Positions 1 to 7,794 of a stretch of DNA of 64,000 bases are shown here, one piece after another. The number at the start of each line of letters is the position of its first letter. Positions within the stretch are counted from its first letter, which is position 1. The DNA lies in assembly GCA_934757825.1 (NCBI GenBank), contig CAKVLP010000002.1:320110-384109 (forward strand). Direction: 5' to 3'. The notes beneath the pieces are model-generated. The model did no database searches. It saw only the letters and a program-made list of their open reading frames with translations, and was not told the origin of the DNA. The DNA is from an uncultured Clostridia bacterium (GTDB lineage Bacteria > Bacillota > Clostridia > Christensenellales > UBA1242). A program made the translations under genes and the position numbers.

Positions 1-357
1 TTCAAAACCGAGGGCGACGACGAAGAACGCTACGGCATAACTTACGAGGGGCGAAACTGCCTAAGTTTGTTTTTTCAGAGAATTCCTCAAAGCCTTAGGG
101 AAGAAATTACAACTTTTGCAAAAGATAATCGTATGAGTTTTAAGCGAACTCAGGAATACGTTTCGGAGTACATCAAAAACGAGGACGGCTCTTACATTGT
201 TAACCTTAAAATCAAAGAGCCAATGATACCTAATTCACTGCTTGAAATCAAGTTGAAAGTTCCTACAAGGCATTCGGCTATCCTTACTTGCAAGAAGTGG
301 AAAGACAATGCACCAAACGTTTTTGAATATCTTTACGACACCGTAATTGATAGTTAG
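1..357 (+). CDS. hypothetical protein, 5'-truncated by window edge
   Basis: An open frame runs from base 1 to a TAG stop at 357 with no stop upstream, so the gene starts outside the window. At least 118 residues are visible. The internal TTG at 67 is an unlikely start because the frame is open before it and no ribosome binding site precedes it. The protein is mixed charged and hydrophobic, with no signal peptide, membrane helix or cysteine motif. I do not recognise the family. The TSCPD gene follows after 14 bases on the same strand, so they are probably co-transcribed. Confidence 0.55.
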   Translation, partial: FKTEGDDEERYGITYEGRNCLSLFFQRIPQSLREEITTFAKDNRMSFKRTQEYVSEYIKNEDGSYIVNLKIKEPMIPNSLLEIKLKVPTRHSAILTCKKWKDNAPNVFEYLYDTVIDS

Positions 358-371
358 AAAGGAGTAAATAT

Positions 372-623
372 ATGTATAGTTATAGGACAAGTGGCGTGTG
401 TTCGTCGCAAATACTATTTGATGTGAAAGATGGAAAAGTTACTAATGTGCAGTTTGTGGGTGGGTGCCCTGGCAACACCACAGGCGTGGCAAAACTCGTG
501 GAAGGAATGGACGTAGACGAAGTTATTAAAAGACTTGAAGGCATTAAATGTCGCCCTACTACATCTTGCCCTGACCAACTTGCAAAAGCACTAAAACAAT
601 ACAAACAAAATATTCAAAAATAG
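372..623 (+). CDS. TSCPD domain-containing protein (TIGR03905 type)
   Basis: An 83-residue protein with the hallmark TSCPD motif near residues 64-68, and GGCPGNT around 30-36. Four cysteines (C10, C32, C60, C66) are placed as expected for metal or cofactor binding. The same fold occurs at the C-terminus of some ribonucleotide reductases and as small stand-alone proteins in Clostridia, where the function is unknown. The start is set by an AAAGGAG ribosome binding site just upstream. The length is normal for the stand-alone family. It sits in a run of four closely spaced plus-strand genes of otherwise unknown function. Family assignment is firm; the role is not. Confidence 0.85.
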   Translation: MYSYRTSGVCSSQILFDVKDGKVTNVQFVGGCPGNTTGVAKLVEGMDVDEVIKRLEGIKCRPTTSCPDQLAKALKQYKQNIQK

Positions 624-631
624 GAGGCAAA

Positions 632-796
632 ATGCAAGAAAACAACACACCGAGTGTGGGTTATCAAAAAGCAAAACGCTACGCAATGAGAGAAACTCAA
701 CGTATGTTGCGTGAAGAACAAGACAACACCACGAAAAGAGTAATGAAAGCAATGGAAAAAATGTACAAAGAAAAAAATGTAACGAAAGGAAAATAA
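632..796 (+). CDS. small charged hypothetical protein, 54 aa
   Basis: A 54-residue frame starts at an ATG preceded by a very strong AGGAGG site at 622-627, eight bases after the TSCPD gene stops. It ends three bases before the next ATG, an operon-like arrangement. The product is rich in Lys, Glu, Gln and Met (for example YQKAKRYAMRETQRM) and should be largely helical. No known domain is recognisable. The evidence that it is real is its ribosome binding site and exact fit between neighbours. Confidence 0.6.
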   Translation: MQENNTPSVGYQKAKRYAMRETQRMLREEQDNTTKRVMKAMEKMYKEKNVTKGK

Positions 797-798
797 TA

Positions 799-1209
799 AT
801 GAAAAAACAACCTAAAAATTTAGAAAATTTTGAAAGAACCACACCTAATTACAACGAGAGACTACGAAAAGTATTGAAAGGTGGCAACACTATCCTATTT
901 ATTCCAGAGAATTACAGCGTTTCAGACGCCGACCCAATTATATACAGCAGAAAGTTGCACGAAAAATATGCCTTAGTTAAAGATGCCGACCTAATCGAGG
1001 CAGGAGTTGCTGTAAGAGTGGACAAAAGCAAAGCACTTGGCTACTACACAAAATGCAGTGAAATAATGTCACTTAGATATGGAGAAGAGAGAATTATCGC
1101 CACCGAAGTAAGCGACAAAACCGAAATAGAAGCAAAAGTTAGCCTTGGGAAATATGGCTTTGAAGTTACAAACATTGGCGCAACAATGGTTAATACTCTA
1201 TCTAAATAG
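799..1209 (+). CDS. hypothetical protein, 136 aa
   Basis: A soluble-looking 136-residue protein that starts three bases after the 54-aa gene, with an AAAGGAAA site in front. It has no signal peptide, membrane segment or cysteine cluster. The first 25 residues are basic and Asn-rich, and the rest alternates beta-like and helical segments. I do not recognise the family. It is the last gene of the plus-strand cluster and is followed by a bidirectional terminator that separates it from the convergent HTH genes. Confidence 0.6.
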   Translation: MKKQPKNLENFERTTPNYNERLRKVLKGGNTILFIPENYSVSDADPIIYSRKLHEKYALVKDADLIEAGVAVRVDKSKALGYYTKCSEIMSLRYGEERIIATEVSDKTEIEAKVSLGKYGFEVTNIGATMVNTLSK

Positions 1210-1248
1210 AGCAATTGTCTAATTACTTTAAAAGACTAAATAAAAAGA

Positions 1249-1279
1249 AAAAACGACTTTAAATTTAAGTCGTTTTTTT
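1249..1279. terminator. bidirectional intrinsic terminator
   Basis: AAACGACTT pairs with AAGTCGTTT across a short AT loop. A-rich and T-rich tracts flank the stem on both sides, so it can end the plus-strand cluster and the convergent minus-strand HTH genes. Confidence 0.85.
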
Positions 1280-1281
1280 TA

Positions 1282-1488
1282 CTAATCTTCTAGCCCCAAC
1301 ATATAATCTACACTCTCTCCAAAATATTTCGCTATTTTAATAAGAGTATCATAATTTGGTTCTGTACCTCTACTCTCCCAATTATTCACGTGCGACCTTG
1401 TAAAACCAAGTTCGAGCGCAAGTTCTTTTTGAGTTAGACCTTTCTCCATTCTACATTCTTTTAATTTAACTGCAAATTTGTTTTTCAT
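1282..1488 (-). CDS. XRE-family HTH transcriptional regulator (second of pair)
   Basis: A 68-residue Cro/C1-type protein that is essentially only an HTH domain: LTQKELALELGFTRSHVNNW is the recognition unit, and it ends in the FGESVDYMLGLED tail common in Clostridial regulators. It is a close paralog of the 68-aa protein encoded at 1508-1714; the two share the tail and the N-terminal MKN...KLKE. It lies 19 bases downstream of that gene and is probably co-transcribed. Having no separate sensor domain, it would act by dimerising on palindromic operators, probably those upstream of its partner. Confidence 0.9.
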   Translation of the reverse strand: MKNKFAVKLKECRMEKGLTQKELALELGFTRSHVNNWESRGTEPNYDTLIKIAKYFGESVDYMLGLED

Positions 1489-1507
1489 AATTATTACTCA
1501 TTTAATG

Positions 1508-1714
1508 TCAGTCTTGAAGCCCTAGCATATAATCTACACTCTCGCCGAAAAAATTGGCTAGCAAAATAAGCATATCAAGGCTTGGCTCAGTTCTACCACT
1601 CTCCCAATCGCCTATGCTCGACCTTCCACACCCCAACTTTTCAGCAAGTTCTAGTTGAGTCAATCCTAGTGCTTGTCTACTCTCTTTTAATTTTTTACCT
1701 AATTGATTTTTCAT
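1508..1714 (-). CDS. XRE-family HTH transcriptional regulator (first of pair)
   Basis: A 68-residue Cro/C1-type HTH protein; LTQLELAEKLGCGRSSIGDW forms the two central helices and it ends FGESVDYMLGLQD. It is the promoter-proximal member of a tandem duplicate pair. The region upstream of its start (1727-1768) holds two near-identical 13-bp palindromic sites, the usual arrangement for autorepression. The ribosome binding site is weak. The stand-alone pair is phage-repressor-like, but no phage genes are visible nearby. Confidence 0.9.
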   Translation of the reverse strand: MKNQLGKKLKESRQALGLTQLELAEKLGCGRSSIGDWESGRTEPSLDMLILLANFFGESVDYMLGLQD

Positions 1715-1726
1715 ACCTACATTATG

Positions 1727-1777
1727 CGTAATTTTAACGAAAAAATATTGACATTCGTAAAAATTACGAATAAAAGG
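1727..1777. promoter_or_regulatory. paired palindromic operator and possible plus-strand promoter
   Basis: Two 13-bp sites with CGTAA/TTACG-type half-sites lie at 1727-1739 and 1756-1768, differing at one position when read in opposite orientation. The second sits inside a larger perfect palindrome, TTCGTAAAAATTACGAA. That palindrome exactly fills the 17-base spacer between TTGACA (1749-1754) and TAAAAG (1772-1777) on the plus strand. A repressor bound there would block this promoter and probably also the promoter of the divergent HTH genes. Confidence 0.6.
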
Positions 1778-1932
1778 TTTTTATCAGTCAAGTGCTTAGG
1801 GCTAAAGGTGTAAGTTGGAATGAGGAGACTGTGATTATGCGAAAAAACGCGCGTTTTCCTAAATCAGCGTAAATTCCCACCACAACTTTTTTGATTATCG
1901 TAAAAACAAATTCGGGTCAAAAAAGAAAGCAC

Positions 1933-1970
1933 AAAAAAAGACCGACGAAACTTTCTAATCGGTCTTTTTT
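1933..1970. terminator. intrinsic terminator downstream of valS, bidirectional
   Basis: AAAAGACCGA pairs with TCGGTCTTTT around a 13-base loop, with A and T tracts on both sides. It ends two bases beyond the valS stop, so it terminates valS. Read on the plus strand it could end a short transcript from the promoter at 1749-1777. Confidence 0.85.
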
Positions 1971-1971
1971 A

Positions 1972-4584
1972 TTATTTTAATTTTTCTAGTGCAAGTAGCA
2001 CGTTTTGTTTAATGTTCTTGTAATTTTCAAGTTTTTGTTTTTCTTCCTCAATAAGTTTTGCTGGGGCTTTACTTACAAAACCTTGATTGTTTAGTTTGCC
2101 CTCTGCCCTAGCGATTTCGCTCTCGGCTTTTTTAAGTTCTGCTGTAAGTCTAAGGGTTTCCTTTTCCTTATCAACAAGGCTTGACGATGGCAAATATGCT
2201 TTGAGAAGCGTATTGATGCAAACTGTGCATTCTTCCTTTATATCACCCTCATTTTTGATTATTTCAATATCCTTACAGTTTGCAAGTTTTTCAATAATCT
2301 TGGCGTTATCCAAAACAAACTTTTCGTGTTCTAGTGGCAACAAAATAAGTTTTGTCTTAACATTGTCCGCAACTTTCATATCCGCTCTTATGCCACGGAT
2401 TTGGCGAATAATATCAAGCACAAGTTCCATTTGCTTACGCTCTTTGGAATAGTTAAGTTCCTTATGCGCTTCTGGGAATGCGCTTGTCATAATTGTTTCG
2501 TCGTGGAATGGAAGTTCCAAATATATCTTCTCCGTAACGAATGGCATATATGGGTGCATTAGTTTTAGAAGTGTTGTAAGCACGTACGTAAGTGTTGCAA
2601 CAGTTCCTTCGGTCTTTTCTTCGGTCATTCCGCACTTAGCCATTTCAATGTACCAGTCACAGAATTTTGTCCAGAAAAAGTCATATAATTCGCTTGCACC
2701 CATTCCCAAATCAAACTTATCAAACTTCTTATTAACGCTTGCGATAAGTCTATTTGTTTCGCCTATAATCCACTTATCGGCATTTGAAAGTTTAACCTCG
2801 TTGATATGCTTTACGGTTTTGCCCTCGATTTGTTTTAATACAAACAAACTTGCATTCCAAATTTTATTGACAAAGTTTCTGGTAAGCTCAACTTTCTTTT
2901 CTGAAAAGCGACTATCCATATCAATTGAAATTCCGTTAAGAACCGAAAATCTAAGTGCGTCTACGCCATATTTATTTATCATTTCAATTGGGTCAACACC
3001 ATTGCCAAGTGTTTTACTCATTTTTTTGCCATTTATATCTTTAATGATACCATTGATGACAACCTCTCTAAATGGCACTTTACCAACATACTCTAACCCG
3101 CTAAATATCATTCTAGCGACCCAAAGGTTGATAATTTCCCTACCGGTAACCATTACATTGGTTGGGTAGAAATAATCTAGTTCCGGAGTTTTTTCTGGAT
3201 ATCCTAATGTGCTGATTGGCCACAATGCACTACTAAACCAAGTGTCAAGCTTGTCGGTCTCTTTTAGTAAATTATGACTATGACATTTTGGACATTCAGT
3301 AGGATCTTCTAGTTCTACAATCTCTTCACCGCAATCTTGACAAGTGAAAATTGGAATGTCATGGCCAGACCAAATTTGTCTTGAAATACACCAATCTTTA
3401 ATGTTTTTCATCCAGTGCAAATAAGTCTTTTTGTATTGATCATCAATAAACTTAACTTCGCCATCTTCAACAACCTTAATCGCAGGTTTGGCAAGTTCGT
3501 CCATTTTAACAAACCACTGATTAGAGATAAGCGGTTCAATCACAGTCTTGCATCTTTCACAATGCCCAACATTGTGTGAATAGTCTTCAATTCTTACAAG
3601 GCTACCGCATACTTTAAGATCTTCAACAATTTTTGCACGGGCCTCATCTCTTGTAAGTCCCGCATATTTGCCAGCATTTTCGTTCATAATGCCGTCGTCG
3701 CCAATAACTTTGATAACATCTAGGTTGTGTCTTACACCTACTTCCCAGTCGTTAGGATCGTGAGCAGGAGTAATTTTAACAGCACCAGTTCCAAAGTCTT
3801 TCTCAACATATTCGTCAGCGACAATTGGAATCAATCTATTCATAAGTGGCAAAATTACATTTTTGCCAACCAACTTTGCGTATCTCTTATCGGTTGGGTT
3901 TACAGCGATAGCCGTATCGCCTAGCAAGGTTTCGGGACGTGTTGTGGCCACTTCAATAAAGTCGTTTGTGTCCTCTATTTGATATCTAATATGCCACAAA
4001 TGCGATGGAAGCATTTTAAACTCAACCTCGGCATCTGAGATAGAACTCTTACATTTTGGACACCAGTTTACAATTCGCTTTCCTCTGTAAATATAACCCT
4101 TTTTGTACAAGTGAACAAATACTGTCCTTACAGCGTCACAGTTGTGCTTATCCATTGTGAAGGCTAGCCTATCCCAATCGCAGGAAAAGCCCATTCGCTT
4201 AAATTGGTCTATAATTGTCCCCTTATAATCCTGATACCACTGCTCGATTCTTTTTTTGAATCCTTCTCTGCCAAGTTCTTCCTTAGATGTCCCTTCTTTT
4301 TCAAGCTGTTTGCAAAGCATATACTCTGTTGAAAGCGCGGCGTGGTCGGTGCCAGGAAGCCAAAGTGCGCTATACCCCTGCATTCTCTTACGACGGATAA
4401 TTATATCCTGAATGGTCTGCTGAAACGCGTGCCCCATATGCAACCTACTTGTAATATTTGGAGGTGGCATAATAATAGTATAAGGCGTCTTGTTGTTGTC
4501 AACAGCCGCCTTAAAATAACCCTTTTCTAACCAATGTTTATATAGTTGTTCTTCAAATAATGAAGGATCGTAAGTCTTATCCAT
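1972..4584 (-). CDS. valS: valyl-tRNA synthetase
   Basis: Charges tRNA-Val with valine in the cytoplasm, with editing of mischarged threonine. The 870 residues match the usual ValS length. The class I HIGH signature appears as HMGHAF at residues 49-54, and KMSKTLGN near 519-526. Cysteine pairs such as CPKCKSS and CERCKTV, plus a CQDCGEE...CPKCHSH knuckle, indicate zinc sites. The last 70 residues form the Lys/Glu-rich coiled coil that grips the tRNA. GGGAGA upstream of the ATG sets the start. The region upstream is only about 20 bases to the next gene and shows no T-box leader, unlike many Bacillota valS genes. Confidence 0.98.
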   Translation of the reverse strand: MDKTYDPSLFEEQLYKHWLEKGYFKAAVDNNKTPYTIIMPPPNITSRLHMGHAFQQTIQDIIIRRKRMQGYSALWLPGTDHAALSTEYMLCKQLEKEGTSKEELGREGFKKRIEQWYQDYKGTIIDQFKRMGFSCDWDRLAFTMDKHNCDAVRTVFVHLYKKGYIYRGKRIVNWCPKCKSSISDAEVEFKMLPSHLWHIRYQIEDTNDFIEVATTRPETLLGDTAIAVNPTDKRYAKLVGKNVILPLMNRLIPIVADEYVEKDFGTGAVKITPAHDPNDWEVGVRHNLDVIKVIGDDGIMNENAGKYAGLTRDEARAKIVEDLKVCGSLVRIEDYSHNVGHCERCKTVIEPLISNQWFVKMDELAKPAIKVVEDGEVKFIDDQYKKTYLHWMKNIKDWCISRQIWSGHDIPIFTCQDCGEEIVELEDPTECPKCHSHNLLKETDKLDTWFSSALWPISTLGYPEKTPELDYFYPTNVMVTGREIINLWVARMIFSGLEYVGKVPFREVVINGIIKDINGKKMSKTLGNGVDPIEMINKYGVDALRFSVLNGISIDMDSRFSEKKVELTRNFVNKIWNASLFVLKQIEGKTVKHINEVKLSNADKWIIGETNRLIASVNKKFDKFDLGMGASELYDFFWTKFCDWYIEMAKCGMTEEKTEGTVATLTYVLTTLLKLMHPYMPFVTEKIYLELPFHDETIMTSAFPEAHKELNYSKERKQMELVLDIIRQIRGIRADMKVADNVKTKLILLPLEHEKFVLDNAKIIEKLANCKDIEIIKNEGDIKEECTVCINTLLKAYLPSSSLVDKEKETLRLTAELKKAESEIARAEGKLNNQGFVSKAPAKLIEEEKQKLENYKNIKQNVLLALEKLK

Positions 4585-4604
4585 AAAAATTAAATTCTCC
4601 CTGT

Positions 4605-4850
4605 TTATTTAATAAATACTAAAATTATTATACAAACAAACAAGCAGACTATTCCGATACATTTAAGGGTAATCAAAGTCTTATCGTTGTCAGCAACGTA
4701 ATTGGTCTTTTTTGCGACTCTTGTAATTCGGCGTGCAAGTATCACAAGCGCTATTCCAAGAATACACAAAACCATAGCCACCCACACTTGTGGCATACTG
4801 AAAAACATTTTAAAACTTTCCGTATTTGTGTTTAGTAAAAAATTAAACAT
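4605..4850 (-). CDS. small two-helix membrane protein
   Basis: An 81-residue protein with two predicted membrane helices, roughly residues 20-40 (VWVAMVLCILGIALVILA) and 60-80 (the hydrophobic C-terminus). A basic loop, RRITRVAKKTN, separates them. The overall layout resembles SecG-sized proteins, but I see no sequence signature that identifies it as SecG. It lies 20 bases upstream of valS on the same strand and may be co-transcribed. Function unknown. Confidence 0.6.
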   Translation of the reverse strand: MFNFLLNTNTESFKMFFSMPQVWVAMVLCILGIALVILARRITRVAKKTNYVADNDKTLITLKCIGIVCLFVCIIILVFIK

Positions 4851-4939
4851 ATAACAAAACCTTACCTTATTTCAATTTAATTGTATTATATCATTATACA
4901 CGCCCAATTTCAAGTCATTTTTTAATATAAATATAATTA

Positions 4940-5035
4940 TTAACCCCGAGTGACCACATTTTTGGGGGTTAAAGGCACCCTCCTAAAATTAACCTTAATC
5001 AAAACTTATGAATATACTACTTTTAAGTACGGAGG
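4940..5035 (+). promoter_or_regulatory. switch-like mRNA leader of the ABC importer
   Basis: TTAACCCC (4940-4947) is perfectly complementary to GGGGTTAA (4965-4972). The same G-run (4964-4968) could instead pair with CCTCC (4979-4983), and that CCTCC is complementary to the GGAGG ribosome binding site at 5031-5035. The three elements therefore form mutually exclusive helices that could expose or hide the start site. A TATAAT-like -10 lies just before 4940. It does not match the TPP riboswitch core and I cannot assign it to a known class. Confidence 0.4.
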
Positions 5036-5039
5036 TTTT

Positions 5040-6083
5040 ATGAAAAAATTATCATTATTTCTAGTGGCAATCATACTAGGCTTTACCGCATTACTTACTG
5101 GCTGTGGCAACAAGAAAAGCAATGTTGTGCGTGTAAATGAGGTTACGCATTCAGTGTTTTACGCGCCATTGTACATTGCCATAAACAAGGGCTTCTTTGA
5201 AGAAGAAGGCTTAAAAATTGAACTTACAAATGGTGGCGGTGCCGACAAGGTTATGAGCGCGCTTACAAGCAACTCTGCCGACATAGGTCTAATGGGACCA
5301 GAAGCGACAGTGTATGTTGTAAACCAAGGCAAAAAGGATAAACCAGTTGTTTTTGGGCAACTTACAAAGCGCGACGGATCTTTCTTAATCGGCAGAAAAG
5401 ACATCAAAAACTTTAAAGTAAGCGACATTACCGGCGGGGCTACTACTCTTCCAGAAAATGAGCGACCTGTAATTCTTGCTGGCCGTGCGGGCGGAGTTCC
5501 TGCAATGACACTAGCATATATGTTAAAGGAAAACGGGCTTATTGACGGGCAAAACATCACGCTTAGATACGATGTGCCTTTCGACAGTATGACCGCTGCC
5601 TTTATCGGAAATGTTGGCGACTATGTGACCGCATTTGAGCCTGCTGCAAGTTCGATTGTAGCGCAAGGAAAAGGTTACAATTTGGCAAGTGTAGGCAGTC
5701 TTTCGGGCGAAATCCCTTACACCGCATTCACCGCAAACAGCAGTTATATTACAAAAAACCCTGACAAAATCAACAAGTTTTTAAGGGCGATTATCAAGGG
5801 CTACAACTACTTGATTACTGCAAGCGTTGACGATGTTGTTAAGGCACTTGCCCCATCGTTTGTGGGAACAAGTGAGGAAAGCCTTAAAAATTCCTTCCTA
5901 GCGTACAAAAACATTGACGCCTGGTCGGACACTCTTTCCATGAAAGAGACCGCTTACAATCGTTTGATAGACATCATTATCGACAATGGAGTGCTTGCAA
6001 AACGTGTGGAATTTAGCAATGTTGTAGACAATTCATACGCGGAAAAAGCATACAAAGAAATTCAAATTGAACTAGCAAAATAA
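5040..6083 (+). CDS. ABC transporter substrate-binding lipoprotein (NMT1/SsuA/ThiY-like)
   Basis: An extracellular ligand-binding lipoprotein. The signal peptide ends in a lipobox, LLTGC, with the lipidated Cys at residue 22. The mature part starts with the pattern typical of COG0715 binding proteins (SVFYAPLYIAINKGFFEEEG), which feed importers of alkylsulfonates, nitrate or thiamine pyrimidine precursors; the ligand cannot be told from sequence. I chose the ATG at 5040 (347 aa) because GGAGG lies five bases upstream and a signal peptide follows directly. The ATG at 4950 would add 30 residues from the leader. The ATPase and permease follow on the same strand beyond an intervening hairpin. Confidence 0.9.
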   Translation: MKKLSLFLVAIILGFTALLTGCGNKKSNVVRVNEVTHSVFYAPLYIAINKGFFEEEGLKIELTNGGGADKVMSALTSNSADIGLMGPEATVYVVNQGKKDKPVVFGQLTKRDGSFLIGRKDIKNFKVSDITGGATTLPENERPVILAGRAGGVPAMTLAYMLKENGLIDGQNITLRYDVPFDSMTAAFIGNVGDYVTAFEPAASSIVAQGKGYNLASVGSLSGEIPYTAFTANSSYITKNPDKINKFLRAIIKGYNYLITASVDDVVKALAPSFVGTSEESLKNSFLAYKNIDAWSDTLSMKETAYNRLIDIIIDNGVLAKRVEFSNVVDNSYAEKAYKEIQIELAK

Positions 6084-6112
6084 GGTGCCCAAAAAGCACA
6101 ATTTAAATTAAG

Positions 6113-6143
6113 AAAAGGTCGCAAGAAAACGCGACCTTTTTTC
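6113..6143 (+). terminator. intrinsic terminator between binding protein and ATPase genes
   Basis: AAAAGGTCGC (6113-6122) pairs with GCGACCTTTT (6131-6140) and is followed by T residues. Placed between the binding-protein gene and the ATPase gene, it probably allows only partial read-through, giving an excess of binding protein over membrane components, a common arrangement in ABC importers. Confidence 0.8.
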
Positions 6144-6221
6144 ACACTATTAACCTAAAAAAAATATAATGGAATAGAAGTCGTAGAGACTTTTACTTTT
6201 ATAATTATTATAGGAGAAAAA

Positions 6222-6962
6222 ATGGCTATTTTAAACCTAAGTGATGTATGCTTGACTTACTTTTCGGCAAACGGCGAGACCGAGGCTTTAAAGGACGTAA
6301 GTTTTAGCGTGGAAGAAGGCGAATTTGTAAGTATTGTTGGACCCTCAGGTTGCGGAAAAACCACGATTTTGTCGCTTATTTCTGGACTCATAAAGCCAAC
6401 GAGTGGTGAGGTCAGATTTGAAGGAGTCGGCGACAACATATGCGGATATATGTTTCAAAAAGACCATCTTTTTGAATGGCGAACAATACTTAACAATGTT
6501 TATCTTGGGTTGGAGGTGCAAAAGAAGAAAACCCCAGAAAATATGGAATATGTAAACAAGTTGTTAAAAAAATACGGGCTTTGGAGTTTTAAAGACAAAC
6601 ACCCTAGCCAACTCTCAGGCGGAATGAGGCAAAGAGTTGCGCTTATTAGAACTATGGCGTTGAAGCCAAAAATTATGCTTTTAGACGAGGCATTTAGCGC
6701 GCTAGACTATCAAACAAGGCTAAACGTGTGCGACGACATAAGCAAAATTTTAAAACAAGAAAATGTGACATCAATACTTGTTACGCACGACATAAACGAA
6801 GCAATTGCGATGAGTGACAAAATAATTGTTTTGACTAAGAGACCAGCGACAGTGAAAAACGTGTACACGCTAAATCTTTCCAAACTCGGCTCTCCCCTTA
6901 TCCGGCGAAAAAGCCCAGAAGCAGGAAAATATTTTGACATTATTTGGAAGGAATTGCAATAA
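6222..6962 (+). CDS. ABC transporter ATP-binding protein (SsuB/TauB/ThiZ-like)
   Basis: The 246-residue ATPase of the importer. Walker A is GPSGCGKTT at residues 40-48, the Q-loop is MFQKDHLFEW, the signature is LSGGMRQRVA, Walker B is IMLLDEAFSALD, and the switch histidine is in VTHDINEA. This is the complete motif set and normal length for the nitrate/sulfonate/taurine subfamily. AGGAG precedes the ATG. The stop overlaps the permease start by one base (TAATG), indicating translational coupling. Confidence 0.93.
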   Translation: MAILNLSDVCLTYFSANGETEALKDVSFSVEEGEFVSIVGPSGCGKTTILSLISGLIKPTSGEVRFEGVGDNICGYMFQKDHLFEWRTILNNVYLGLEVQKKKTPENMEYVNKLLKKYGLWSFKDKHPSQLSGGMRQRVALIRTMALKPKIMLLDEAFSALDYQTRLNVCDDISKILKQENVTSILVTHDINEAIAMSDKIIVLTKRPATVKNVYTLNLSKLGSPLIRRKSPEAGKYFDIIWKELQ

Positions 6963-7768
6963 TGAAAAACATTTATTCAAGAGAATATCAAAACTATTTA
7001 AAAAAGAAAAAGCAAAAGTCAGTTTGGATAATTGTAATCCAAATTGGGATACTTCTTGCAATAATCGGGCTATGGGAACTTCTTGCGCAGGTTGGGGCTA
7101 TTGACACCTTTATATTGTCGTGCCCGTCCAATATGGTCAAAACCATAATCACGCTTGCAAAGGACGGCTCACTGCTACTCCATATGTGGACGACGTTATA
7201 TGAGGCGCTACTAGGCTTTTTAATAGCAACAGTAATAGGCACGATTGTTGCTATTTTACTATGGTGGAACGAGACGATTTATCGCATTCTCGACCCTTAC
7301 ATCGTTGTGCTAAACAGTCTTCCTAAAATAGCGCTTGGCCCAATTTTGATAATCTGGATTGGTGTTGGCACCAAGGCTATTGTTGCGATGGATGTGCTTA
7401 TTATGGTGGTTATAACCACCCTATCAATGCTAAATGCATTTAGGGTGTGCGACCAAAACAAAATTCTACTGCTAAGAAGTATGGGCGCGAGCAAATTTCA
7501 AATTCTAACAAAACTTATTTTGCCAAATTCGTTGTGCGATTTTATAAGCGTGCTTAAAATAAACGTCGGGCTAACGTGGGTTGGAACCATTATGGGCGAA
7601 TATCTTGTAAGCAAGGCGGGGCTTGGATATTTAATCGTTTACGGCGGGCAAATCTTTAACCTTGACCTTGTTATGGCAAGCACACTACTCCTTTGCATTA
7701 TGGCGGGAGTTATGTATTTGATTGTTGCGTTGATTGAAAAGAAAGTTAGCAAACATCTAAAAAAATAA
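6962..7768 (+). CDS. ABC transporter permease
   Basis: The 268-residue inner-membrane subunit, BPD_transp_1 type. Hydrophobic helices run from about residue 20 to the end. The cytoplasmic EAA-like coupling loop is SMGASKFQILTKLILPN, which docks the ATPase. The N-terminus is strongly basic (KKKKQK). I chose the ATG at 6962, which overlaps the ATPase stop and is preceded by AAGGAA, rather than 6944, which would add six residues. It completes the three-part importer encoded from 5040. Confidence 0.92.
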   Translation: MKNIYSREYQNYLKKKKQKSVWIIVIQIGILLAIIGLWELLAQVGAIDTFILSCPSNMVKTIITLAKDGSLLLHMWTTLYEALLGFLIATVIGTIVAILLWWNETIYRILDPYIVVLNSLPKIALGPILIIWIGVGTKAIVAMDVLIMVVITTLSMLNAFRVCDQNKILLLRSMGASKFQILTKLILPNSLCDFISVLKINVGLTWVGTIMGEYLVSKAGLGYLIVYGGQIFNLDLVMASTLLLCIMAGVMYLIVALIEKKVSKHLKK

Positions 7769-7794
7769 GCGAACTATCTAGTTCGCTTATTTTA
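7765..7794. terminator. terminator between permease and YkvI-like gene
   Basis: ATAAGCGAAC (7765-7774) pairs perfectly with GTTCGCTTAT (7781-7790) across a six-base loop, followed by TTTATTT. It ends the importer operon. On the other strand it overlaps the end of the convergent membrane-protein gene, whose stop is at 7787. Confidence 0.8.

Noticed and set aside
1282..1714. A prophage immunity region around the two HTH repressors
   Set aside because: No integrase, structural or lysis genes lie nearby, and the flanks are a small-gene cluster and valS.
1837..1872. An 11-codon frame after AGGAG on the plus strand downstream of the palindromic promoter
   Set aside because: It is very short, with no recognisable peptide pattern. 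I mention the transcript as possible RNA only.
4851..5039. TPP riboswitch or T-box leader
   Set aside because: The conserved CTGAGA and ACC...GATC parts of the TPP element and the T-box TGGNACC sequence are absent. The valS upstream region is also too short for a T-box.
4950..5039. Longer 377-aa start for the substrate-binding protein
   Set aside because: It lacks a ribosome binding site and would place 30 residues before an intact lipoprotein signal peptide. ATG 5040 with GGAGG is clearly better.
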